From Luethyella okanaganae (GTDB lineage: Bacteria > Actinomycetota > Actinomycetes > Actinomycetales > Microbacteriaceae), in contig NZ_JBHSTP010000001.1 of NCBI RefSeq assembly GCF_042660285.1, positions 372,001 to 436,000 of the forward strand: 64,000 nucleotides of DNA. Reading direction: 5' to 3'. Position numbers and translations under genes: made by a program. Each line of letters begins with the position of its first letter. Position 1 is the stretch's first letter. The notes beneath the pieces were generated by a model, which had not been told where the DNA came from, did no database searches, and saw only the letters and a program-made list of their open reading frames with translations. This document shows positions 1 to 7,074 of this stretch, in pieces.

Positions 1-1
1 G

Positions 2-973
2 AAGGTACTCGCGGCGGCCGCACCGCTCTCGCTGCAGGCGCATCCGTCCTCAGAGCAGGCGCTGGCCGGCTTCGAGCTCGAGGAAGAGGCCGGAGTCCCG
101 ATCGATGCGACCGATCGCAACTACAAGGACCCCTTTCACAAGCCGGAGCTCATCGTCGCCCTGAGTCCCGACTTCGAGGCATTGAGCGGCTTTCGTCCGG
201 TCGAGGAGACGGTGTCGGTCCTGACCGCGCTCCGTGAGCTGGATGCGGCGACGAGCAATCCGCAACCGGACCCGCTCGACGTGTTCGAGGCGCATCTGCT
301 GGCGGAGGATCCGCTGCGCGACACGGTCGAATGGCTGTTGCGTGACGGGCGTGGCGAGGACAGCGGGGAGGTTTCCTGGCTCGTGGAGCGCGTCGTCGCG
401 CTAGCGGGGGAGGCGGGGGCATCCGCGTCGCCGTACGCTCGCGAGTTCGGGACCGTGCGCGATCTCGCGCGAGCGTACCCCGGCGACCCCGGGATAGTCC
501 TGTCTCTTCTGCTGAATCGGGTGACCCTGCACGCCGGCGAGGCGCTCTATCTGCCGGCGGGCAACATCCATGCCTACCTCTCCGGCCTGGGAATCGAGCT
601 CATGGCGGCCTCGGACAACGTGCTGCGCGGTGGTCTCACCCCGAAGCACATCGATGTCGATGAGCTGCTCGAGGTGCTCGACTTCACGCCGCTCCCCATT
701 CCCCTGCTCGAGGCCGAGCATCCTGCTCCGGGTCTTTCGGTGTTCCGGCCAGACGTTCCCGACTTCGTGCTCTACCGTGTCGAGGGCGGGGGCGAGCAGA
801 CGCTCGAGCTCCGGGGTGCGGCGATCGGGCTCTGCACGAGCGGTGCCGTACGGCTCAGCGGCGCCGTGTCCTCAGCCTCCGTCACGCGCGGCGAGGCGCT
901 CTTCATCACTCCGGACGAGGGGCCGCTCGCCGTCGTCGCGAACGGCACGTTCTTCCTCGCGACCGTCGGCTGA
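2..973 (+). CDS. manA: Mannose-6-phosphate isomerase, type I (5'-truncated by window edge)
   Basis: Cytoplasmic zinc enzyme that interconverts fructose-6-phosphate and mannose-6-phosphate, feeding GDP-mannose synthesis. The open frame runs from the first bases of the window, so the N-terminus is missing. Type I phosphomannose isomerase motifs are visible: LQAHPS (zinc-binding Gln/His), HKPELIVAL (zinc Glu) and the cupin segment LPAGNIHAYLSGLGIELMA followed by SDNVLRGGLT. The stop lies only 2 bp from the stop of the convergent regulator downstream. A phosphomannomutase at 9.4 kb uses its product. Family assignment is firm; the start is outside the window. Confidence 0.95.
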   Translation, partial: KVLAAAAPLSLQAHPSSEQALAGFELEEEAGVPIDATDRNYKDPFHKPELIVALSPDFEALSGFRPVEETVSVLTALRELDAATSNPQPDPLDVFEAHLLAEDPLRDTVEWLLRDGRGEDSGEVSWLVERVVALAGEAGASASPYAREFGTVRDLARAYPGDPGIVLSLLLNRVTLHAGEALYLPAGNIHAYLSGLGIELMAASDNVLRGGLTPKHIDVDELLEVLDFTPLPIPLLEAEHPAPGLSVFRPDVPDFVLYRVEGGGEQTLELRGAAIGLCTSGAVRLSGAVSSASVTRGEALFITPDEGPLAVVANGTFFLATVG

Positions 974-975
974 GC

Positions 976-1956
976 TCAGACGGCCTTGCGGGCGCCGAAG
1001 GTGCGCCGGTACGCGGTCGGCGTGGTCTGCAACACCTTGAGGAAGTGGTGCCGCATGACGGCGGCTGCGCCGAAACCGGTGTCGCTCGCGATCGCCTCGA
1101 GCCCGAGGTCGGTCTCTTCGAGCAATTGCTGGGCGCGGAGCAGCCGCTGACGGTTGAGCCAGGCGGTCGGCGTCGTGCCCATCTCGGCACGGAAACGACG
1201 GGCGAAAGTGCGCGAGGACATGAGCGCCTTGCGTGCAAGCTGGTCGACGGTGAGCGCCTGGTCGAGGTTCTCGAGCATCCACTCCGTGACCGAGGCGAAC
1301 GAGTCGCTCTGGCACTCGATGACCGGGGTCCGGATGAATTGGGACTGGCCGCCGTCGCGTTGCGGCGGGACGACCATTCGCCTGGCGATGATGTTCGCGG
1401 CGGCGGCGCCCAGTTCCTTGCGCACGATGTGCAGCGCGGCATCGATGCCCGCTGCGGTGCCCGCGCCGGTGACGACGTGGTCGTCCTGGACGAAGAGCAC
1501 GTCAGGGTCGACCTCGGTGCGTGGGAAGCGACGGGCGAGGCGGTCGGTGTGCATCCAGTGGGTGGTGCTGCGGCGACCGTCGAGCAGCCCGGCCTCGCCG
1601 AGCACGAACGCACCGCTGCAGACACTCAGCACCCAGGCGCCGCGCGCCTCGGCCTCCTGCACGACCCTGATGATGTCCGGATGCACGCGGGGGTGAGCGT
1701 CACCGGCGACCAGGGTATCCATATAGTAGGCGGGTACCGCCACGAGGTCGGCGTCGGCGGCGGCGGCGAGGTCGTCGTGCACGACGATGTCGAAGCCGAG
1801 CCTCATGTGGATCGGGCCTGGCTCCGCCGCGACGACGTGGAAGTCGAAGACCGGACCGCCCTGATCGCTGCGGTCGATGCCGAACACCTCGCAGATGACG
1901 CCGAACTCGAACGGCGCCATGCCCGGCAGGGCGATGCAGGCGATCTTCTGGAGCAT
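976..1956 (-). CDS. GlxA/FtrA-type transcriptional regulator (DJ-1/PfpI domain plus AraC HTH)
   Basis: Predicted DNA-binding regulator of 326 residues. The N-terminal half is a DJ-1/PfpI-like glutamine-amidotransferase fold (LPGMAPFEFGVICEVFG near the start; VCSGAFVLGEAGLLDGR with a nucleophile-elbow-like Cys; TTHW). The C-terminal third is an AraC double helix-turn-helix (SSRTFARRFRAEMGTTPTAWL ... LEAIASDTGFG). The ATG at 1956 is preferred over an upstream in-frame ATG because GGAGG lies about 6 nt before it. It is divergent from a tiny membrane-protein gene, and the gap between them carries four TGGCAGAA-type half-sites, so autoregulation is likely (inference). The ligand is unknown. Confidence 0.9.
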   Translation of the reverse strand: MLQKIACIALPGMAPFEFGVICEVFGIDRSDQGGPVFDFHVVAAEPGPIHMRLGFDIVVHDDLAAAADADLVAVPAYYMDTLVAGDAHPRVHPDIIRVVQEAEARGAWVLSVCSGAFVLGEAGLLDGRRSTTHWMHTDRLARRFPRTEVDPDVLFVQDDHVVTGAGTAAGIDAALHIVRKELGAAAANIIARRMVVPPQRDGGQSQFIRTPVIECQSDSFASVTEWMLENLDQALTVDQLARKALMSSRTFARRFRAEMGTTPTAWLNRQRLLRAQQLLEETDLGLEAIASDTGFGAAAVMRHHFLKVLQTTPTAYRRTFGARKAV

Positions 1957-1988
1957 GGAACCCTCCATGGGACGAGGCGCATATCGTT

Positions 1989-2059
1989 GGCAGAAATATG
2001 CCGAACAGTGTCTATTCTGCCACTCGCGGCAGAAACACGCAATCCGTAGAGTTTCTGCC
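1989..2059. promoter_or_regulatory. Operator-like cluster of four TGGCAGAA half-sites
   Basis: Four copies of the 7-mer GGCAGAA or its complement lie at 1989-1995 (+), 2015-2021 (-), 2028-2034 (+) and 2053-2059 (-). They alternate in orientation and form two nested inverted repeats sharing a centre near 2024. They fill the gap between the AraC/GlxA-type regulator and the small membrane protein, and the last site abuts that gene's ATG. Arrayed half-sites fit binding by AraC-family proteins; the regulator bound is inferred from adjacency. Confidence 0.65.
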
Positions 2060-2206
2060 ATGACGGCAATCGTTCTCTTCGCACTCGCGGCTCTCGTGCT
2101 CTGGGGTGTCCTGGCAACGGTTCTCGGGGTCGATCAGGATGGGTACGGCCGTCCGGAGATCAGCGAGCGCAACAGGCACAGGGGCGACGCGACCGACTGG
2201 CGCTAG
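2060..2206 (+). CDS. Small single-pass membrane protein, unknown function
   Basis: A 48-residue ORF. Residues 3-23 (AIVLFALAALVLWGVLATVLG) form one transmembrane helix, followed by a short charged tail (RPEISERNRHRGD). The ATG at 2060 directly follows the last regulator half-site, and no strong Shine-Dalgarno is visible. It is divergent from the AraC/GlxA-type regulator and about 50 bp upstream of galE. Codon use looks like its neighbours. I do not recognise a named family; it could be a minor envelope protein or, less likely, a chance ORF. Confidence 0.55.
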   Translation: MTAIVLFALAALVLWGVLATVLGVDQDGYGRPEISERNRHRGDATDWR

Positions 2207-2259
2207 GGTGGTCGTGGCCGGTGGATCGACACCGGCCACGACGCTGAGAGGTGCGCGGG

Positions 2260-3225
2260 ATGGCTTGGCTTGTCACCGGGGGAGCCGGCTACATCGGTGC
2301 GCACATCGTGCGAGCGTTCCGTGACCAGGGGGTCGAGGTCGTCGTCGTCGACGACCTCTCGAGCGGTCATCGCGACTTCGTCCCCGCCGACGTGCCCTTC
2401 GCGATGGGAACGATCCTCGACCGCGCACTGCTCGACGGCGTCTTCGCCCAGCACGAGGTCTCCGGCGTCGTCCACGTCGCGGGATTCAAGTACGCTGGCG
2501 TCTCGGTGCAACGCCCGCTGCACGCCTACGAGCAGAACGTCACGGCGACGATCACCCTGCTGGCCGCGATGCAGGCGGCGGATGTCCCGAGCATCGTGTT
2601 CTCATCGAGCGCCGCCGTGTATGGCACTCCCGACACCGACCTCGTCACCGAGCGGACGACGAAGAGTCCGGAATCCCCCTACGGCGAGTCGAAGCTGATC
2701 GGCGAGTGGCTGCTTCGCGATCAGGGTGCGGCCGTCGGGCTCCGTCATACCTCGTTGCGCTACTTCAACGTCGTTGGATCCGGCGCCGCCGATCTCTACG
2801 ACTCAAGCCCGCACAACCTGTTCCCGCTTGTGTTCGAGGCTCTGCTCGAGGGTCGTTCACCGCGCATCAACGGAGACGACTATCCGACTCCAGACGGCAC
2901 CTGCGTGCGTGACTACATTCATGTCGCCGATCTCGCGATCGCGCATGTCGCTGCGGCGAAGCTGCTCGACGCCGGCGATGCGATCGAGCCCGTGTACAAC
3001 CTCGGCAGCGGCGACGGGGTCTCCGTCGGGGAGATCATGGAGGCGATGGCGAAGGTCACGGGCATCGCCTTCGTGCCCGATGTCGGTCCACCGCGTCCCG
3101 GCGACCCGGCACGGATCGTCGCCTCGGGGAAGCTCGCGGCCCGGGACCTCGACTGGCGCATGCGGCATACGCTCGACGAGATGGTCGCGAGCGCCTGGAA
3201 CTCGCGACGGAATGCGACGCCATGA
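2260..3225 (+). CDS. galE: UDP-glucose 4-epimerase
   Basis: NAD-dependent extended short-chain dehydrogenase/reductase of 321 residues interconverting UDP-glucose and UDP-galactose. The Rossmann motif GGAGYIGAH is at residues 7-15, the substrate/Ser segment FSSSAAVYG at 114-122, and the catalytic Tyr141-x3-Lys145 (YGESK) follows. SLRYFNVVG and the NLGSG segment are also typical. The ATG at 2260 is chosen over a GTG at 2251 because GAGAGG sits about 8 nt before it. It supplies UDP-galactose for envelope or exopolysaccharide synthesis. A perfect inverted repeat follows the gene. Confidence 0.95.
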   Translation: MAWLVTGGAGYIGAHIVRAFRDQGVEVVVVDDLSSGHRDFVPADVPFAMGTILDRALLDGVFAQHEVSGVVHVAGFKYAGVSVQRPLHAYEQNVTATITLLAAMQAADVPSIVFSSSAAVYGTPDTDLVTERTTKSPESPYGESKLIGEWLLRDQGAAVGLRHTSLRYFNVVGSGAADLYDSSPHNLFPLVFEALLEGRSPRINGDDYPTPDGTCVRDYIHVADLAIAHVAAAKLLDAGDAIEPVYNLGSGDGVSVGEIMEAMAKVTGIAFVPDVGPPRPGDPARIVASGKLAARDLDWRMRHTLDEMVASAWNSRRNATP

Positions 3226-3288
3226 CCGCACCCTCGAACGGGGGGATCGCGCTCCGCGCGGTGTGACACGAGTGTTCTCCGGCGCGTC

Positions 3289-3319
3289 GTAAACCCTCGA
3301 GGGTCGGTTGAGGGTTTAC
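3289..3319. terminator. Perfect 10-bp inverted repeat after galE
   Basis: GTAAACCCTC and GAGGGTTTAC form a perfect 10-bp stem with an 11-nt loop, 63 bp after the galE stop and 11 bp before the -35 of the whiB promoter. It may end galE transcription, although there is no long T run, or act as an operator for the whiB gene. Confidence 0.5.
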
Positions 3320-3329
3320 GATCTGCGAC

Positions 3330-3359
3330 TTGACTCCACGGTAACTACAACGGTGTAAT
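3330..3359 (+). promoter_or_regulatory. Sigma-70-type promoter upstream of whiB
   Basis: TTGACT (3330-3335) and TGTAAT (3354-3359) are separated by 18 bp, about 50 bp before the whiB ATG. Both hexamers are close to the vegetative consensus. Confidence 0.6.
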
Positions 3360-3408
3360 TACTTGTGACGCGCCGCGATGGTGCGCCACACAATGGGTGG
3401 GAGACGAT

Positions 3409-3729
3409 ATGGCAGTTCCTGAGTATCGTTCTGGGGTACCCGAAGACTGGTTCGTTGATCCTGTCACACTGGGGGTGCCCGGAGTTCGGTCGAACATCGA
3501 CGATGACAACCCCTTGGCATGGCAGTCCGATTCTCTGTGTGCGCAGACCGATCCCGAAGCGTTCTTCCCTGAAAAGGGCGGATCGACGAGGGATGCCAAG
3601 AAGATCTGCGGATCGTGCGAGGTGCGGACGGAATGTCTCGAGTACGCGCTCGCCAACGACGAGCGTTTCGGAATCTGGGGTGGGCTGTCCGAACGCGAGC
3701 GGCGCAAGCTGCGTAAGCGCGCTGGCTAG
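3409..3729 (+). CDS. whiB2: WhiB-family iron-sulfur transcription factor (WhiB2-like)
   Basis: A 106-residue WhiB protein with the four cluster-binding cysteines Cys44, Cys67, Cys70 and Cys76 (CGSC then TEC), the GIWGGL turn at 88-93, and a basic C-terminal tail (ERERRKLRKR) for DNA contact. The ATG at 3409 is preferred because GGGAG ends 5 nt before it; a GTG at 3397 is in frame. Position next to the glycosyltransferase, metallopeptidase-like, DUF3499, phosphomannomutase and ahcY genes matches whiB2 (Rv3260c) of M. tuberculosis, a regulator tied to septation. Family is certain, orthology strong. Confidence 0.93.
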   Translation: MAVPEYRSGVPEDWFVDPVTLGVPGVRSNIDDDNPLAWQSDSLCAQTDPEAFFPEKGGSTRDAKKICGSCEVRTECLEYALANDERFGIWGGLSERERRKLRKRAG

Positions 3730-3782
3730 CATCCGCGCCGGTTAGCATCTGCGTTGGTTAGCATCCGCGCTGGCTTACATCT
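3724..3782 (+). repeat. 16-bp imperfect tandem repeat, about 3.7 copies
   Basis: Units begin at 3724, 3740, 3756 and 3772, with consensus GGTTAGCATCCGCGCT. The first unit overlaps the whiB stop codon (TAG at 3727-3729), so the array starts in the last codons and runs into the 3' region. The fourth copy decays after about 11 bp. Confidence 0.75.
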
Positions 3783-3790
3783 GATGGTCG

Positions 3791-3812
3791 GTGTGCCGCG
3801 AACGCGGCACAC
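3791..3812. terminator. Hairpin after whiB
   Basis: GTGTGCCGCG and CGCGGCACAC are perfect complements separated by AA (a 9-bp stem with a 4-nt loop in RNA). It could terminate whiB transcription despite lacking a T run, as is common in high-GC actinobacteria. Confidence 0.5.
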
Positions 3813-3839
3813 GACGGCCTCGGCCGATTTGAGGCGCGC

Positions 3840-3862
3840 CCGTCTCGCCTAGGCCGAGACGG
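3840..3862. other. Second hairpin between whiB and the glycosyltransferase
   Basis: CCGTCTCG and CGAGACGG form an 8-bp perfect stem with a 7-nt loop, 13 bp before the candidate -10 of the glycosyltransferase gene. It may be a second terminator or an operator. Confidence 0.45.
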
Positions 3863-3888
3863 CATGGAGTCGACTTAGGCTTGCCACG

Positions 3889-6800
3889 ATGTATCCGAGA
3901 GTCACCGCCATACTGGTCGCGCGCAACGGCGCAGCGCACCTTCCACGGACTCTCGATGCGCTCTCCACACAGACGCGGCGTCCCGATTCCATCGTCACGG
4001 TCGACTGCGGGTCGACGGATTCCACGGCCGAACTGCTCGCTGAATTCGGTCCGACACATTTCATCGCGGCGGGCGAAGAGCTGAGCTTCGGTGACGCGGT
4101 CGCCACCGCGGTGCGGGTCACCGCCCCGCCGACATCGAACAACGAACTGCTCTGGCTCATCGCGCAGGACAGTGCGCCCGAGCCGGATGCGCTCGCCGCC
4201 CTGGTCGGTGCGCTCGAGATCGCTCCGTCCGTCGCTATCGTCGGCCCCAAGCAGATGGACTGGGACCGAGCCGACTACTTCCGCGAGTTCGGCGAGTCGA
4301 TGACCCGATACGGGGCGTCGATCTCGCTCGTCGGCCAAGAGCTCGATCAGGCCCAGCACGACATCCTGAGCGACGTCATGGCCGTCGGCGCCGGCGGGAT
4401 GCTCGTTCGGCACCGCGTGTGGGAGCAACTCGGCGGATTCGATCCGGCGTTGCCCGTGGTCGACGATGCGCTCGACCTCTGCGTGCGTGCCAGGCTCGCC
4501 GGACATCGGGTATCGGTGGTCCCGGCGGCCCGCATCGCATCGGCGGGAGACGGCGTCGCAGGACCGAGTGCGTCACAGCGCGGCGCGGCGCGGCGCAAGC
4601 GCCTGCGGCAGCGTCGCTCCGCTCAGCTGCACCGGCGCCTCGTCTATGCGCCGGCCGCCGCCGTGCCGTTCCACTGGTTGTCGCTCGTGCCGCTCGCGAT
4701 CCTGCGCTCGATCCTGCGCCTCCTGCGCAAGCAGCCTGGCGCGATCGCAGGGGAGTTCACGGCCGCGTTCGGCGCGGCGTTCTCGGGCTTTCGCACGAGC
4801 GCCGCGAGACGGCAGCTCGCGAGAACGCGAGCGTTGGGCTGGGCGTCGATCGCGCCGCTACGGGTTCCGGGCGCCGAGGTCCATCGTCGTCGTGCGCTCC
4901 TGCGCGAGGCTCAGATCACCCGGGCGCGCGGCGCGCGAAGCGAACTGCGCTTCTTCAGCGGGGGCGGCGCGTGGACCGTGCTCGCCGCGGTCGCCGTCGC
5001 CGCGGTCGTCCTTGCGCCATTGTTCGGCGCCCCGGCCATCTCGGGCGGTGGACTCCTGCCGCTCAGCGCGACGCCAGCCGAGCTGTGGCAGAACACCGGC
5101 TATGGGTGGCGCGACATCGGCGTCGGTTTCGTCGGCGCTGCCGATCCTTTCGCCTCCGTACTCGCGGTGCTCGGTTCGCTTGCCTTCTGGGAGCCATCTT
5201 TCGCTCTGCTCCTGCTGTACTTCCTCGCCATACCGCTCGCCGCTCTCGGTGCCTGGATGGCGGCTGCACGGCTCACAGAGCACGGTTGGCTCCGCGCACT
5301 CGCCGCAGTCCTGTGGATGCTCGCTCCGACCTTCCTCAGCGCGGTCGTCGATGGCAGGCCCGCAGCGATCCTCGTGCACCTCCTGCTTCCCTGGTTGTTC
5401 TTCGCCGGGGTGGCAGCGGCCCGGTCCTGGTCGTCGGCTGCCACCGCCGCGCTCCTGTTCGCCGCGATCATCGCCTGCGCCCCGTCGCTCGCACCGGCGC
5501 TGCTCGTGATGTGGCTCGTCGCGGTGGCGCTGAGCGGACGCTCGGCCATACGGTACCTCGGCATCCCGATTCCGATGCTCGCCCTCGCCGCTCCCCTCGT
5601 CTTCGACCAGTACAGCAGAGCTCAGTGGCTCGCCCTGGTCGCCGACCCGGGAGTAGCCATCGTCGGACCCCGGGTCTCTGTGTGGCAGCTCGTCCTCGGC
5701 TTTCCGGATGGAGGTCTCGGCGGATGGACGGCCCTCGCCGACGTGGTCGCACTCCCGGGAGTCACAGCACAGGTGATCGTCGCCGTCCTGCTCGCCCCAC
5801 TCGGGTTCCTTGCTCTGCTCGCGCTCTTCCTTCCTGGCTCCCGGCTGGCCGCACTATCCCTGCTCACCGCGTCGCTGGGGTTCGCGACTGCGGTCGGCGC
5901 GTCCCGAATCGCCGTGGCGACTGTCGGATCGCAGGCCGTTCCCGTCTGGACCGGAACAGGACTGAGCCTCTACTGGCTCGGGTTGATCGGGGCGCTCGTC
6001 GTCGCCCTGCGCGCGCTCGGGCGGTGGGCGACGCTGCCCGCCGTCGCATCCGGCGTTCTCCTCGTGATCGCGGCCGTGCCGTTGGCCATCGCCCTTCCCC
6101 TCGGGCAGTCGAGTGTGCGAGGCGGTCTGCAACGCGCGCTCCCCGCCTTCGTGACCGCGGAGGCGCAGTCAGATCCTCGTGCGGGAACGCTCGAGATCGT
6201 TCCGCAGCCCGACGGCGGGGTGCGTGCCGTACTCCAGCGCGGCACGGGAACGACGCTCGACGACCAGTCGACGCTGAACGACACGAATGAGTCGCAGAGC
6301 GGCGACGAGGTGAGACTCGCCGAGCTCGCCGGCAACCTGAGTTCCCGCAGCGGCCTCGACGCGAGCGACGGCCTCGACGCGTTCCGTATCCGCTTCGTCT
6401 TGCTCGCGCCGCCGGCGCGGGAACTCGGTCATGGAGTCGGCACCGCCGCGGAGGAGACTTCCCGGCGGACCTCGACGTCTCTGGACGGCAACCCGTTGCT
6501 CGTTCCCGTCGGTGAGACGGCGTTCGGCTCGCTGTGGCGCTATGAGAGGGACGGAGCGGCTGCCGATGCCGCGGTCATCCCCGCGCATGCCGGCGGCTGG
6601 TTCGGGACGCTCGTGCTCGTCGTGCAAGCCGTCGTCTTCGGAGTGACCTTGCTGTTGTCGATCCCGACGGGTGCCGGCCGCGACGAGCCTCGCGCTCAGA
6701 CCGGGCGAAAGGGGCGACCCAAACCGCTTGCAGACGCCGCGGTCGAGGCCGATGTCGCTGAGGACCCAGAGCCGAGAGAGTCGGTGGAGGTCGATTCAGC

Positions 6801-7074
6801 GGAGGACGATCCGACAGCGGCCGACGGCACAGAGGAGGATGCCGACGCATCGGACCCCGTAGCCGTGCCGGACTCGAACCGGGCACAGGCTCCGGTGCCG
6901 AGTCCCAGCGCCGATAGCCCGGCTGAGACCGATGGCGCGCAGCCCGAGCGCGGCGACTCCGGCGTTCTCCGAGAGCCTTCCGATCCCGCCGAGGGGTCCG
7001 CCCAAACGGACGATACGGAGGCGACCGCCGTCGGATCCGCCACGCCCATGCAAGGAGACGATGATGCCCACTAG
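3889..7074 (+). CDS. Large membrane glycosyltransferase, GT2 family N-terminal domain
   Basis: A 1061-residue protein. Residues 1 to about 230 are a GT2 domain (VTAILVARNGAAHLPRTLDAL; VDCGSTDST; an Asp-containing AQDSAPEPDA in place of a canonical DxD; GAGGMLVRHRVWEQLGGFDP). A long polytopic region with about a dozen helices follows (roughly 360-740), then an extracytoplasmic segment, one more helix near 905-925, and an acidic, proline-rich tail. It probably adds sugars to an envelope polymer using a lipid-linked donor (inference). TAGGCT at 3876-3881 sits 7 nt before the ATG, suggesting a leaderless start. Its end overlaps the DUF5719 gene by 11 bp, indicating co-translation. Confidence 0.85.
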   Translation: MYPRVTAILVARNGAAHLPRTLDALSTQTRRPDSIVTVDCGSTDSTAELLAEFGPTHFIAAGEELSFGDAVATAVRVTAPPTSNNELLWLIAQDSAPEPDALAALVGALEIAPSVAIVGPKQMDWDRADYFREFGESMTRYGASISLVGQELDQAQHDILSDVMAVGAGGMLVRHRVWEQLGGFDPALPVVDDALDLCVRARLAGHRVSVVPAARIASAGDGVAGPSASQRGAARRKRLRQRRSAQLHRRLVYAPAAAVPFHWLSLVPLAILRSILRLLRKQPGAIAGEFTAAFGAAFSGFRTSAARRQLARTRALGWASIAPLRVPGAEVHRRRALLREAQITRARGARSELRFFSGGGAWTVLAAVAVAAVVLAPLFGAPAISGGGLLPLSATPAELWQNTGYGWRDIGVGFVGAADPFASVLAVLGSLAFWEPSFALLLLYFLAIPLAALGAWMAAARLTEHGWLRALAAVLWMLAPTFLSAVVDGRPAAILVHLLLPWLFFAGVAAARSWSSAATAALLFAAIIACAPSLAPALLVMWLVAVALSGRSAIRYLGIPIPMLALAAPLVFDQYSRAQWLALVADPGVAIVGPRVSVWQLVLGFPDGGLGGWTALADVVALPGVTAQVIVAVLLAPLGFLALLALFLPGSRLAALSLLTASLGFATAVGASRIAVATVGSQAVPVWTGTGLSLYWLGLIGALVVALRALGRWATLPAVASGVLLVIAAVPLAIALPLGQSSVRGGLQRALPAFVTAEAQSDPRAGTLEIVPQPDGGVRAVLQRGTGTTLDDQSTLNDTNESQSGDEVRLAELAGNLSSRSGLDASDGLDAFRIRFVLLAPPARELGHGVGTAAEETSRRTSTSLDGNPLLVPVGETAFGSLWRYERDGAAADAAVIPAHAGGWFGTLVLVVQAVVFGVTLLLSIPTGAGRDEPRAQTGRKGRPKPLADAAVEADVAEDPEPRESVEVDSAEDDPTAADGTEEDADASDPVAVPDSNRAQAPVPSPSADSPAETDGAQPERGDSGVLREPSDPAEGSAQTDDTEATAVGSATPMQGDDDAH

